A stretch of DNA of 64,000 nt from Embiotoca jacksoni (GCA_022577435.1 JAKOON010000017.1:2759501-2823500); one strand, 5' to 3'; shown: positions 23,716 through 36,475, counted from the first letter of the stretch. A program made the numbers and translations. The notes: a model not told the origin generated them from the sequence alone.

Positions 23716-23897
23716 ATTTACAGCAGGGAGTTAAGAGCCCACGAGCAGATCCAAGCTAAATTGAACACAGCAATATCTTGGAAAAACAATTTAAATTTTT
23801 CATGCAGCCAGTTAAAAGTTAAAATATATTCTCCCACTCTTAAAATGTAATTGTTAACGTAATTCCTCACAGGATCGACATTAAGCAATTTAAACAA

Positions 23898-23917
23898 CCC
23901 CCCCCCCCTCCCCCCCT
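23898..23917. repeat. C-rich tract
   Basis: Two C runs separated by one T, seen directly. Confidence 0.85.
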
Positions 23918-24187
23918 AATATACAGAGCCTAGCAGGTACTGACGTTATCGGAAGCAATACTATCATTTTTACTTATACTACATTATATTATACTACATT
24001 ATGCCTTTACATGCCTATTTATAAAACATTTTTTTTCTGAAATTCGGCTTATCAAATTGTTTCTCTAATATTTTGTATTTTTGTCCTTTCGCTTTAATAC
24101 TCCTTTCCATACAGTTTCCAGTATAATGTCAATAAACTGGTCATTTTTTGTGGGTTAAATAGCAAACGTCAAATAGTTACTTACCTG

Positions 24188-24208
24188 AAACAGGTGCTAC
24201 ACCTGTTT
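24188..24208. promoter_or_regulatory. Perfect inverted pair of E2-boxes (CAGGTG/CACCTG)
   Basis: AAACAGGTG and CACCTGTTT are separated by CTA. CAGGTG/CACCTG is the ZEB/Snail-type E-box. The palindrome is flanked by a minus-strand splice donor consensus (CAG/GTAAGTAAC, donor at 24184) and a plus-strand one (CAG/GTAAGC, donor at 24229). Confidence 0.5.
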
Positions 24209-24599
24209 GCGTGCCAAAACTGCAGCAGGTAAGCTGGCTCGTAACAAAAACACGTATCTATTTATTATAAAAGCGAGTGAGAAAGAGTGTGTCAGAGTGA
24301 GATATACTTACAAGCGTTACAGGGACGAAGTAGACAAACTGGTCGTGTTGGGTCCTCACCTGTGGACATGTGAATTGTTAGTTATTTAGCAACAGCGACG
24401 GAAACCCTCGTATCTTTCCACCAGTGAACGCAACATGTTCTACGGAGGCCATCACGGCTCATGTTGGAGCGAAAATCGGCATTGAGTGGTCATTTTACTG
24501 TTTCACGCACACATTAATCGCGATGGCTTCTAATCGACAACAATAGTTGTACTTACTGGGAAGAAAAAAAAAAAAAAAAAACACTTTTAGGCCTACAAC

Positions 24600-24760
24600 T
24601 TGAATTTGTGCAGGGCTGAGGTCGCGGCAACAGTTCCTGCTTTTTCAGTCGCCAATTTGACCCATTTGAATTCCAGCTGGTGGCCCCGCCCCTTCCGCTG
24701 CGGAGCCAAGTTGGCGCCCGGTCAGGTCCAGGGGCTTCGCTGTGGCCACTCGGCCTTTTG
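24600..24760. promoter_or_regulatory. GC-rich promoter-like segment
   Basis: CpG-containing block with a GC box (CCCCGCCCC) inside AT-rich DNA. Together with the donor signals at 24.18-24.23 kb it could mark a transcription start, direction unknown. Confidence 0.25.
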
Positions 24761-24819
24761 AAAAGGAAAAAAAAACAGATCAATAAATGCATCATGTAAA
24801 GGGTCACATTTTCTCTTTT

Positions 24820-27800
24820 TTTGTGTTATCTGGCTATCAATTTATTGACTGGACTGCACCAACACACCGGCGTTCATGTGGGTAATGGGGAAGATAAAAG
24901 AAGGCCAGAAAAAAATTCTACTTATGTTCAGTTTTGCCTGCCCTCCGAAAATATAGGACCACATCTCAATCAAATAAATGCACAGAACGTGTCAGTCTTA
25001 TACATTATATGAAACTCCACATTTGTTTGTCTGCATTGAAAAACTCAGTTTAGTATAATAGGCTATTTGAAATTCATTGATGACTGTTAAAAAACTGTAG
25101 ACTTGTCATGTCATCAGTGGTGAACCTAAAGACGCAATATAAAGAAAATTCGCTCTAATTAGGTTTCTATACAGCAGGCCCACTACTTTGCCAAATCATT
25201 ACAATGTCTGGTAGTTTTTACTTTATCTGTGCGTGGTCCTGCCAGTTGCATGCATTTCTCGACACGTAGGCGGAATTCAGCATAACATCAGGACCCATCG
25301 GCTCAATGACGTCCGGGGGTACATGGCACTTAAAAAAAAGTTTTTTCTGTCTCTGGCACATAGCGATATACCTGTCAGACAGTCCAGAATCTTACATAAA
25401 AATACATTATCATATCTTCATATTGCCCACAGTAGGCCGTCAGCACATCTTTTTTCTAAATTATGGGTGCTTTATTTTCTTTTTCTTTTTTATCAACTCT
25501 CCGCAGGTTTTAGATAGTGTATACTGTCTCTTATCCTGTTTTCAATGGCAAACTACTGCCTAACCCAAGATGACATACTGTATGTGAGTTTGACCCCACA
25601 TGTGATATTATGGTACCATTTATAATAATAAAAGCTGCCTGGTAAAACACTATTAATTCAAAGTCTATTTAAACAGTTGAAATCCCACTTTATGAAATGC
25701 AATACACCTCTGCTCAGAAAGACTCCATAAGGGCTACATTGCCCAGAGCAAACACCTGTTACTTATGTTACTTATTAAGGAGAATTATTTGAACACATGA
25801 TCCTGTTCAAACACTCATATCCATTGGCGGACATTCATCTTACAGATTCAAATTGTCTAAAATTGCGTGTTTTTACAAACACAGCATGTCCCTATTTATC
25901 AGCTGTCACAAGCTTTCAACGTGTTTTACCTAAAATGCATAATTCCTGCATGATCCCTGTTTCGGTCTAATGGGAAACGTAACTATAACCAGCACCAATA
26001 TTGTTTTTATGTTTGCTCTGTTGCTTAATTTGTGTTATTCATCGTAAAACAGTTTCATAGGTTTTGAAGGTCTAGTATTTTGTGTTTTTGAACCAATAAA
26101 AAAAAGCTTTGTCTTTAAAATCTGGATTGTCATGTGTCACCTGGATACAAGTCTTATAACTGGCTACCTGGTCTTACAATTTGTTAACAATATCTTTTTA
26201 TCCTTTTACAGCCTCACCATCAACAAGCCAATACGGCAGGAGACACTGTACTTCACCAGTGATACTGAATCTTCTGGGTTGAAACTAATTACTCAGAAAG
26301 TCTAGTCATTGGATTATGATTCAAAGTTGTAAATTCAAGTGGTGAATTACATGACATATGTCATATGAAGAATGAAGTAAACCTGGAGCTCATAGTGTCA
26401 TCAAGTTTCAGCTGATTTAACATCCAACTTATAAATGTTTCTACAGGGATTGAATGTAAAACACAAATGAATATTCATTAATCATAAATTAATAAACTGC
26501 CTCCTCACAGCACAGTTAAGTGACTGTGCTTTTGCAAGTGACTGTTTTCATCTTATCTACTGCTCTGCAAGCAGATAAAAAGAAGCGCACACATTCTTTG
26601 AAGGTGAATTGTTGGTTCAACAACTGCTAACCACTATAATCCCATTTAGACCATGACATTTAAACCCCATGGTCATAAAAAAAATGTGTGATTCCTACCC
26701 ACACACCCACATACAGAGGCTACGTTACATCATTTCAGCCACCCAATCGATGTTCCTATCGTACAGCTGGAAATAGCTTTGGTGAAGCAGAAGCTCTCTA
26801 TCTCTGTCAAAGTGCATTCTGACATCATTTCCTGTCTTCACTAAATGAAAGAGGTGCTGGAGGGGAGGGCACATTGTACATTTTACCACTGCTATCTACT
26901 CCAAGGCAATACATTATTAAATGGATACAAGGCAGGGCAGACCCATCTGGTGAATGATGTAACTTCATGGTGGGATTCTGGTGTATAATACTCGGCTGAT
27001 GACACACATCTCTCAGTGGCTCATCTGAAATTTTGGTAGCATGCATAATTTCTCTTTAGAGATCCTCACCTCTGCATAGATACCCACAGTCAGAACTTAC
27101 CAAAAGGTGTGCGTGTGCGTGTGCGTGTGTGTGGGAGGGGGGGTAACAATTTTTAACAGGGTTTTATTGAAAGCTCTCCTCACGAGGAGGAAGATTTTAG
27201 ACACCCAGCAGTGTAATCTGTAATGCACAGTGATGCTTAGTCATAGCCACATGACAACAATGACCTTTAGAGTATTTGCAGTGCCTTCAGTATATCATTA
27301 GCTAATGTTAATCATGCCAAGATTGTGACAAAGAAGAAGAGCTCCCCACCCCACCATAATGTTAATTATGTTTGTTCATATAAACCACAATTCTTTAAGA
27401 TCTGTCCCCCCAATTTCAGAATAAAAGTGGTCAACGAGTGGTAAGAAGCCATTACATTCGTAACACATCCCAAGAAACACCTGAATAATTGAGCAGAGAA
27501 TCATAACAAATGTTAGGCTTCTACGTTGGGCATTGTGTGGTACAATGAAGCAGTTCACATCTTGACATTCCTTGTATAATAGTGCTGAGCAGGCCCAGAT
27601 GACTTTGATGTCTAAGATCATTGATGAGCAGATCAAGTTTAACACATATTTAATACATCGGACAGGTGCAAAAACCACACCGCTCTACAGAGGTGTGGAA
27701 AGATGTCATATTCTCAAGTGAGTCATTCTTTACCATCTTCTTGATAAGGTGTGTGGGAGGGGGGAGGGGATACAAGAGTGGTAAATACCAAGAAAATTGC

Positions 27801-30800
27801 ATTCGCGTGAATGTCAGACCCACACAGTGACGGGATCTGGTGCCTCTGTTATTGGACGTGTCTTCCTGATTTGGGTTCACCTGTCTCCTGAGAGGGAATC
27901 AAAGTTAATCTGACTGATCACCTTCATCTATGGATGAAACATCTGCTAGTGCGAGTGATGTCTGCCATGACAATATGAGCATCCACAAGGCACGAGCTGT
28001 TGGTGGTTTAACAAACATTATGTGAATTATGATGTGAACCAAATACGTCCATAGTGACTTGTTTGGTTCAATGTGTCAGGGAAACTCTTTTGAAAGAATG
28101 ATGTTCATGTTTCTAGCAGAGGCTGTCATCTGTGCCAGATCACACACTGATGGCATTGTGGAGGCTCGTGGCAGTGCAACATCTTTGTAAGTCATTACCT
28201 GTTCAGCTCACCCTCGTACAAAAATGTATTTTCAAGATCATCTTCAAACATACAAGTCAAATTACCTTGTTGATAATGATTAAAATTAACGTGCAAATAT
28301 AATTTTCAAATATTATCTACTAGACAAAATGGAAAAACAATACATCTCTATTACAAAACCCAAAATGTTGAGTGTATGTGCACTGTAGGCCTTTAGTTTC
28401 CAGATGACACCTAAGTGCTGTGATAAGTTAAGATGAGTTGCATACCGGAACACTGCCGTCTTCCAAGCTAGTATTTATGTCACAAAATCTTCTCGTACAT
28501 ACACGTGTTAAACTCAAATTTAAGATGAGAGGAGAGAAAATTTCCCCTTTAAAGGATAAACGTGAACCCTGAGTTTTATATTCAAACTAAATAGTAAGTA
28601 AAAGTCAAACATCCAAGTAACTATAACCAAAACATGATTATCATGAAGCTTGGATCACTGGGTGTACTGGGTGCTGAACTTCTCCTCCTTCAGCCGTCCC
28701 TGGACTGCACACTGGTTTTTATTTGTCACTGACTTGAACAGCTCCCACTCAAAGCAGCACAATATCATCTTACTTTCCCAGTGATGAATAATGTTGGTAA
28801 GTCTGGTTTTAAACCTACACAAATTACCATACAGTCACAGTAGCTGCATGGTTAAACAGAAGCATTAAGCCCATGACAAACAAACAACACATAAAAGTGT
28901 GAATGCAAAGCTGCTTTTATCTGCTCACAAAAGATTTCATTTATTTTTGTAACTTTTGATGAATGCATAGAAAATAAACAATATAACCCGCCTCATACAA
29001 TATGTCATGCTTTTATCATCAACTAAAGTGAGTCATGATGACGAGTTTTCTTCTAAACAGTATATCTTTTATGTGTCGAGTAGAGAGTGCACCGATCCTT
29101 CTGATTTAAACTTCTTTTTTTCCTTTTTTTTAATTTTTTTTAATCAAAATATGGCAAACCCCTGGGGAGACAGAAAACACAGCATTTGCAACACAAATTT
29201 CACAGTGGGGGGGGGGGGGGTCATAGGTCTATTGTAGACTCAATGATCAATGTACTTCTCAGACTGCCACCATAAAGACTGAGACCAGATAACTGCTATT
29301 ATAAAATGGGAGACAAGACATCATCATAGCAGATTATATCACATGCTTTATAAACAGTGTGCTTCATTTTTTTTTTAATATAAAACAAAACAATACAAAA
29401 CAGTCTAGTACAATTTCCAGACACGATGGTTTTCCATATTTACAGGATGAATTCGGCAAAAAACAAGGAAATTACGAGTGAAAAAATACAATGAAGAAGC
29501 TTAACTGATGTTAAATCAGTCCAGGAACATATTCACAGTTCATTATGAAGGATTTTGTTTGTAAAATGTGTTGTGCAGTGTATATACTGTGTAGATGAAC
29601 ACTAAATGAGGTCACTCTCTATTCTAGTTCCAGTCTTTACCATTTTTTTAGAAGAGTGGCAGGGTTTGCTGTTTCAGGAATATTTAAATGTATTTTCATT
29701 TCCAGCTAAAAGGTCAGTCATCTCTGAATTTAGAATACAGTGCTTACTATTAAATCTACAGTTTGGTGATGTTAAAATAAGAATAGTGGAAAAGTCAGCC
29801 AACAGAGGGCAGCAGAGCAACACTGTTGTAAATGCAAGAGTTGAAGTGAAACAGAAGGAGCGGGTTTGTGAACTGATGGTATTGGTTCCCAGCTGAACCT
29901 ACAGATGAAGAGTTATGCCTTAGAGTTTGAATGGTGTAAAGAGTTGACCTATTTTATCCTTCTCTTGATCCCAAATGTTTACATTTTACTCTAAATCACT
30001 TCTAATTTTACCACATCATACACCTCTCTTATGGCTTATGTTGCTCAGAGTTAGCATGCAGTCATTTGCTGTTACACTGCTCAGGTCTTTCCAGTATATC
30101 GTAACTCCTCCTCTCTAGCTCAGTTTCATTTTGACCTTTGGGCAAGGTCTTTCTCACATTAGCATTTTCACTGCACGTCTCGAACACATCGAAGTCCTGA
30201 TGAGAACCCACTTAGCCCCTTCACCTGCTGGTGAGCAGATCCTCCCCACTGTCACATTTACAGCCAAAAATAGAGAACTGAACTGAAACCTGATGTCCTT
30301 CATGATGTGTTGTGTGAGCTCACGGAGCAGAGCGGGCATGTTTTAGGTAGACTGTAGGAGCTCTGCTTATAACTGGACTGGATATCACTTATTTCAAAAA
30401 GAGACTTTAACAGTTTAGTTACAGCTGAACAGTAAAATCTGATTAATCACTCAACGGTACTATAAACAACGACAAGGATTTCAAGGTCAATTATTAGAAA
30501 ATATATAATACATCTTATACAGTTTATATTCTACCTATACAACGTTTGGGATGAAGGCATCCCAACAAAATGTTCAATTTACAAATACCACAAGTTATTA
30601 AAGGTAAGAAGCCAACTCTGTACATGCATTCATTTTTACATACAGTTAGTTTTTTTCAGATGAAAATTCTTGTACAGAGTTACTGAAAAACAATGGAAAA
30701 TCTAACTAGCAAATGTGCATTTGCAGGTACTGATTTGTCACCACATGACTGTGCATTGGGTCCCATTTGTAGCTTTATCTGCAAAATCCCATTTTTGTTT

Positions 30801-31430
30801 AAAACATCTTTCACCAACCTTTAGCCAGTGAGAAGTAACTTTTCTCCACCACACCACTGGACTGACAGTGATATTACATGGTGCTTTGTGGTCAAATTGG
30901 CAGTGTTGCAGAGTGTGGTCACTTGGTGTAATCGAGTCTGTACAAACCCACTGTCAGCAAAATGCCTTCAAGTCATGATTGCAAATGAGTCTAAATATGC
31001 AGTATATAGCTGGAACTATTCAAACACATATTGGCAAGTCCTTGGCATTCACGGAGCACCACCCTGGTATTGTGTATCCATCAGTTTGGAGATAGAGTGC
31101 ACGAATTGCCTCAGATGGAGCAGAGAGGTGAAGTCTTTTACAAAGATGAAGAGGACAGAGTTCCTTGTAGGGAAGAGGAAGTTGGCAAGAGCTTTGAAGA
31201 TGTTAAAGACTGAAAGGAGTGCTTTTGTTGCTTTGTCTTTTAACAGTCTATTCAACATTGTGAGCCATCTAGATTTACTCTGCACAATAATGTGAGCACA
31301 CAACAAAAAGCAGTAGAAATACTATCAAAGCCTCACCGACTGCCTTTTTTCATACATATAGTAATTTTTACCATAACAAAACCTTGTATCAGTAAAATGT
31401 CCTATAAATAATTGATTTTCATATGTTTCA
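24820..31430. other. Non-coding stretch between NFIL3-like copy 2 and lingo3
   Basis: No gene is supported. It holds low-complexity DNA, a poly-G run at 29207-29220, and near its right end the probable 3' flank or 3' UTR of lingo3. Confidence 0.5.
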
Positions 31431-31438
31431 AGCCCAAC

Positions 31439-31444
31439 TTTAAT
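31439..31444 (-). other. Possible ATTAAA poly(A) signal of lingo3
   Basis: ATTAAA on the minus strand about 90 nt after the lingo3 stop codon. The real 3' UTR may be longer. Confidence 0.25.
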
Positions 31445-31533
31445 GTCTTCAATAACCCTTTATGTCTTAGTTTGTGACTGCTTGTAAACAGTATTGTGGA
31501 GAGAATCCTGAAAAGAAAAGGAGTTCTGAACAA

Positions 31534-33366
31534 TCAAATCATTTTCATGTTGAACTTGCGTGCTCCACCCTGTCCTCCACTGGCTGCAGGTCCTTCCACT
31601 TTTCTGAAAGAATATTCTACTGAGAAGTTGTTTTTGTGCTGTCCTCTCCCTCGACTCCACACAAAGAGCAGAATGAAACAGAACAGGACCACTCCCAGGA
31701 ACATGATACAGCCCATAGCTGTCGATATGAGGATCGTCTTGAGGTCCAGAGTGAACTTCAAGAAGACTCTGGTATCATTCAGATTTGTGTCATTAAGATC
31801 CCCGGCGTAGTAGGTACGATTGGCCATGAGGGCTGCATCTAGAGGCAGCCCGCTTACTGTAAGTGTGGCAAAGTAGGTGTCATTTCCACCAGCATTGCTG
31901 GCTATGCAGATGTATGTTCCACTGTCTGTTACCTGGGCATACCGTATTTCTAGTGTGCCATCTGGTAATACAGTTAGGCGGCCACTGCTCTTTGTGGTAA
32001 TTCGGCGGCGCTGAGGAGAAATCCAGAATATCACTGGTGTTGGCTCACCTTCTGCTCTGCAAATGAATGACACTACCTGCCCCTCGCGGGCAGATATCTG
32101 CTGCAGCTTCCTGTTGCGGATTTTGGGCTTCTGGCAAGTGAAGTGGTCAAAGAGAGCCGAGTCAGAGAAAGCGTTGAGAGCCCTTCCTTGCACTTCAACA
32201 GGTGTCTGACAGACAGGGGAAGCACCGTCAAAATTGAGGGTCTTCCTGCGCTGAAGGATCCAGAGCAAGCGGCAGTCGCAGGCCAAAGGGTTTCCATCCA
32301 AACGCAGCGTCTCCAGAGTGTTGACAGACTGAAAGGCTCCCTCTTCCAGGGTCACCAAGCTGTTAGTGGAGAGGTTAAGAAGGTGGATTTGCCTTAGACC
32401 ACCAAGCGCGTATGGCTGCACTATGACCAGGTTAGTATTGACAAGATGCAGCTCCTTTAGCCTGATGAGGTCCCGCAGTGCCCAGGACTCCAACACAGAG
32501 ATAGGGTTGTAGGAGAGGTTGAGGCTGGTGAGGTGAGCCAGACTGCGCAGGGCAGAAGTGGGCACAGAGGTGATGTTGGTGTGCGTAATAGACAGCCATG
32601 ACAAGTTGAGACCCTGTAGGCTGTGCGGGGAGATGTATTCCAAAAAGGGCCAATGGTCAATCTCGAGACCTCTCAGGTTTCCCAGCCTCCGGAAGTTCTG
32701 GTCCTCTAAGGTGGAGATACTGAGGTAGCGGAGCCGTAGAGTCATCAAGTTATGCAGGTAAGACAAAGACTGGCTGGACACCGATGTCAGGTTGCACCTC
32801 TCAATTGTCAACTCTCTCAGTCCCACTAGACCCAGAAAGGCCTTGTTAGAGATATAAACCAGGTCATTGTCTCCAACTTCCAAGTTCTTTAGACTTTTCA
32901 AGTCTTGGAAAGTAAAGTCCAAAAGAATTACAATCTTATTCCCACTAAGGTCCAATAAAGTTAAATTGGAGAGATGTGAGAAAGCCCCCATGGGGACCAG
33001 CTTCAACTGGTTACCCCTCAGTGAAAGCGATTGCAGGTTCTGGAGACTAGAAAAAGCATTCGGTTCCAGGACGCTGATCATGTTCTCGCTCAGGTCCAGC
33101 TTTTCAAGACGTGGGTATGGAAGCAGGTCACCATGCTCCACCCAACGAAGTTTATTCCCACTTAAGTCCAGGATCTTGGTGTCTGGTGGGATTCCGTCTG
33201 GCAGTGCGGACAGACGTTTGCCATAACAGGACACAGTCTTGAGCTTGGCAATGCACTCGCAACGCTGGGGACATCCTTGGCCTTGTGTGTGTGACACTGT
33301 GATCATTAGAAGCAACAATAAGAAAGGCAGGAGCCAGCCTGCATCCTGGCCCTGGCTCACCCCCAT
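31534..33366 (-). CDS. lingo3: LINGO3: leucine-rich repeat and Ig domain transmembrane protein
   Basis: LINGO proteins are type I membrane proteins of neurons; LINGO1 is a Nogo-receptor co-receptor, while LINGO3 is less studied. The 610-residue protein has a signal peptide (about 1-29), an LRR N-cap with C32, C36, C38 and C47, about 12 LRRs (64-357), an LRR C-cap (ACDCRLLWI; C363, C365, C386, C411), an Ig domain (C436, W448, DSGTYIC with C487), one membrane helix (about 542-569) and a 40-residue tail ending RKFNMKMI. N-glycosylation sequons include N134, N192, N254, N264, N283, N331, N495 and N516. LINGO3 is chosen over LINGO1/2/4 by EDQNFRRL, RRKTLNFDG and the tail RGQHKNNFSVEYSFRKV. Teleosts have lingo3a and lingo3b; I cannot tell which this is. 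The coding sequence is intact in one exon, as in the family. The exon starts at 33427 after a strong acceptor. Confidence 0.97.
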   Translation of the reverse strand: MGVSQGQDAGWLLPFLLLLLMITVSHTQGQGCPQRCECIAKLKTVSCYGKRLSALPDGIPPDTKILDLSGNKLRWVEHGDLLPYPRLEKLDLSENMISVLEPNAFSSLQNLQSLSLRGNQLKLVPMGAFSHLSNLTLLDLSGNKIVILLDFTFQDLKSLKNLEVGDNDLVYISNKAFLGLVGLRELTIERCNLTSVSSQSLSYLHNLMTLRLRYLSISTLEDQNFRRLGNLRGLEIDHWPFLEYISPHSLQGLNLSWLSITHTNITSVPTSALRSLAHLTSLNLSYNPISVLESWALRDLIRLKELHLVNTNLVIVQPYALGGLRQIHLLNLSTNSLVTLEEGAFQSVNTLETLRLDGNPLACDCRLLWILQRRKTLNFDGASPVCQTPVEVQGRALNAFSDSALFDHFTCQKPKIRNRKLQQISAREGQVVSFICRAEGEPTPVIFWISPQRRRITTKSSGRLTVLPDGTLEIRYAQVTDSGTYICIASNAGGNDTYFATLTVSGLPLDAALMANRTYYAGDLNDTNLNDTRVFLKFTLDLKTILISTAMGCIMFLGVVLFCFILLFVWSRGRGQHKNNFSVEYSFRKVEGPAASGGQGGARKFNMKMI

Positions 33367-33427
33367 GGCTCTCCTTTCTCCCTCTTCCCCCGTCTCCTGC
33401 CTGGGGTTGAATCACTGGGCCAGACAC

Positions 33428-33480
33428 CTGAGGAAAGAGAGGGAGGGATAAAGAAAAGAACAGGTGGGGAGCAGAAAAAA
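33428..33480 (-). promoter_or_regulatory. Splice acceptor before the lingo3 coding exon
   Basis: On the minus strand a pyrimidine tract (TTTATCCCTCCCTCTCTTTC) leads to CTCAG just before 33427. It shows that lingo3 has at least one upstream non-coding exon. Confidence 0.7.
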
Positions 33481-33489
33481 GGAGAGGGG

Positions 33490-34670
33490 GAGACAAAAGA
33501 CAGTGAGACAAATTAATTAAACTCAATTCCCCTTAAACAGCAGCAATCAAACACTTCAAATGAGTGGAATTACAATTACAAACTTAATTGATCCAACACA
33601 GCAGTGAAATTAAAGCTCAAGCTCCAAGATCCTCAAAGGACTGGGTCTGTATTCAGTTGAAACAGTTTGGTTCACAATGGCTGGTTTTGCCAAGCAAGCA
33701 GTCAGGTTTTAAGATCATATACCATTAAACACACCAAAAAAAAAAAAAAATCTCTTAATAGCTGAGTCAGTTTTAAATCTGATGGTTGTGTTGCTCTCTA
33801 GCCGCTCTCTCTATCTTATGCATAGTAAATGAAAACAGGGAAATTGAAAATCCATTTTATTCATAGGACCTGGCGTGAGAAATCTTAAAATGCATGAAAA
33901 GCAAGAACCATCGTGGGCTCTTGAAAGGCTTCAGCAGCAAATAGCTCAGAAAATGCACTCAAATGGCCCATTTATATATTTCAGGGAACATAATATCAAC
34001 AAATAGACTTACTGCTCTGTGGAAGAAAGTATCAGCATGTTAACAGGCTAAATAAAATATCAAGGAGATGCTAAACATTCGGCAGATGTATATCACAGTA
34101 TATTCAGCCACTAGTGTCTTTGAGTAAATGCCTGACAAGGTCACCCACCGAGGCAGAAGGCTACGACTCAGTGCATCACAATAACTCAGTCTATCGCATC
34201 ATCTGCATGAGTCTCGGAGGCCTATCATGAGAGGAGCTGGCCGAGCCTGACCTGCGAGTTGGTTTCATATGACACTCGCGGACGTACACGCACGATGCCT
34301 CTCTCCCACCCAGTGCCTCAGTCTGCTGATGGGTGTTGACAGCAGAGTGGTAATCCCTTTATAAACCCATTGTGAAATACAAACTAGTGGGCTGGAAAGT
34401 AACTCCGGAAAACATATTCCATTGTAGTGTTATAACTGGAGGATGAAGCCGACAGTGTGTTAGAAGACAATGGGAAGCCACGTCTCCTGTGCCTCACATA
34501 AATGTACATACTCTCACTGACACGTTCGTCCATAAAACACACCAAAACGCTGGAAACAAGACAGTTTCTTTCATAGCTACTGCCCACTATTTACAAAATA
34601 ACAATAAAGACATCCATAACTGTTAAAGAAAGGAATGGGTATAATTTTTAAGACCACAACGGGATATAAC

Positions 34671-34739
<69 letters not shown>

Positions 34740-35480
34740 CCATGCACCAAATCACCACAACCATTCAGGTTCAGGTATTTTGGCATTCCGAGGAGGACTA
34801 ACTGTGTTCAAGGCCTTCAAATTGTCACCTGCTACTATTACAGATGATTAAATTACTCCTTTAATGTCACTCACCTCCACACATGCTGTAATTTACAATT
34901 CATCCTGGCTCAGAGATGAATATTCCCATTAGCCAACCTGCCACCGAATAAAATTTGCCCACAAATTTTGTGTCATTCACAGTGGTCTAACAAGGCTCAG
35001 TAGACAAGGAAGCAGAAGATCTTTCTGCACCCATGGGCAGTGTTTGTATTTTGGTCTTTGTAACTGCGAAAAAAACAACAACATGGGAGCAGTTCTGGAA
35101 GCACTGACAAATTTCACCTTAACTCTCAGACATTCTCAGTATCTAAAACTGTGGCAAAAAAAAAAATCGGCCATGAATTAAGAGATTTAATCACCTTGTA
35201 ACACAGATGTTCACAGGGTTCAGACATAAATAATGCGCATTTTTAATACAGCTCTGCTCACTGATATCATAACGTAAGTCTGTTCTCTTCACTCACTGGG
35301 CTGGCTTCTGGCTCTAAAGTAATTTTCAAAACTAATACCTCACTGTGAAAATTTTCCTCATTTACATTACATTTGCTGATACTGCAGACAGACTGTATCC
35401 ATAGTTGCTTATGAGATGATGATTCACGGAATCTGTACAATTTCCTTTCCCACGGTATAGTTTTGTGAATGTACTTTGCT
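33490..35480. other. Non-coding stretch upstream of lingo3
   Basis: No gene is seen. It contains the CA microsatellite listed separately. Probably intron of lingo3. Confidence 0.5.
34672..34739. repeat. (CA)n microsatellite, one interruption
   Basis: About 68 bp of CA with a CATA interruption near 34702, seen directly. Confidence 0.97.
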
Positions 35481-35489
35481 GGCTGCTTG

Positions 35490-36475
35490 ATACTGTCACG
35501 ATTTGATGCGTACCCAATGCCCCGGGTCAACGAACTCCTGGACCGACTGGGCACTGCACGTTTCTTTACGACACTGGATTTAACCAAGGCCTACTGGCAG
35601 ATTCCTCTCTCGCCAGAGTCCAAGGAAAAAACAGCCTTCTCCACTCCGTTTGGGTTATACCAATTTACCACACTTCCCTTTGGGTTGTTCGGTGCCCCGG
35701 CCACTTTCCAACACCTCATGGACTGGGTGCTGCGTCCGCATGCTGCATATGCTGCCGCCTACCTGGATGATGTTATCATCCACAGCACCACCTGGGCGGA
35801 GCATATGCAGCGGGTGGGGGCAGTGCTGGAGTCCCTGAGGCAGGCCGGGCTCACCGCCAACCCAGGGAAGTGTGCAGTTGGACGGAGGGAGGGACGGTAT
35901 CTGGGGTACCACTCGGGCGGCGGGCAGGTGCGCCCTCAGGCAGACAAAAAAAGAGGTGAGGCGGTTTTTGGGGCTGGCGGGTTATTACAGAAGGTCCCTC
36001 AGATCCGGTCCAGTGGACGGAGCAGTGCCAGTGGGCGTTTGAGAGGGTGAAACAGGCTCTTTGTGGGGAACCACTCCTCCACACATCTGACTTCTCTCTC
36101 CCCTTTACCCTGCAGACTGCTGATGCATCGAACAGAGGGCTGGGGGCTGTTTTGTCCCAGCAGGTGCGGGGGGTTGACCGCCCTGTTCTTTACATCAGCT
36201 GGAAGTTATCGGAGAGGGAGGCCAGGTACAGCACGGTGGAGAAGGAGTGCCTGGCCATCTGGTGGGTGGTCGACTCCCTGTGTTACTACCTCCTGGGACG
36301 CCCATTCACCCTCTGTTCGGACCACGCTCCGCTCCAGTGGCTCCACCGCATGAAAGATACCAACGCACGGATCACTCGGTGGTATCTGGCTTTACAGCCC
36401 TTTAATTTCAAGGTGGTCCATAGGCAGGGGGCGCAGATGACCGTGGTTGACTTCCTCTCCTGCTCTCGGGGAGGG
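35490..36475 (+). pseudogene. Ty3/gypsy LTR-retrotransposon fragment: reverse transcriptase and RNase H, broken
   Basis: The first part has RT motifs (FDAYPMPRVNELL, FFTTLDLTKAYWQIPL, LPFGLFGAPATFQ and catalytic YLDDVIIHS). After a short middle piece (FLGLAGYY) comes an RNase H part with TADASNRGLGAVLSQ, EKECLAIWWVV, LCSDHAPLQWLHRMKDTNA and a conserved end near VVDFLS. The three parts lie in three reading frames, with breaks near 35945 and 35990, and family residues are missing at both joins, so two small deletions occurred. Gag, protease, integrase and LTRs are absent. Left border is near 35495. Base composition is more GC-rich than the surroundings, as expected for an insertion. Confidence 0.93.

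Noticed and set aside
30828..31295. 155-codon plus-strand open frame
   Set aside because: It lies opposite the probable lingo3 3' flank, has no recognisable domain and no splice or Kozak support.
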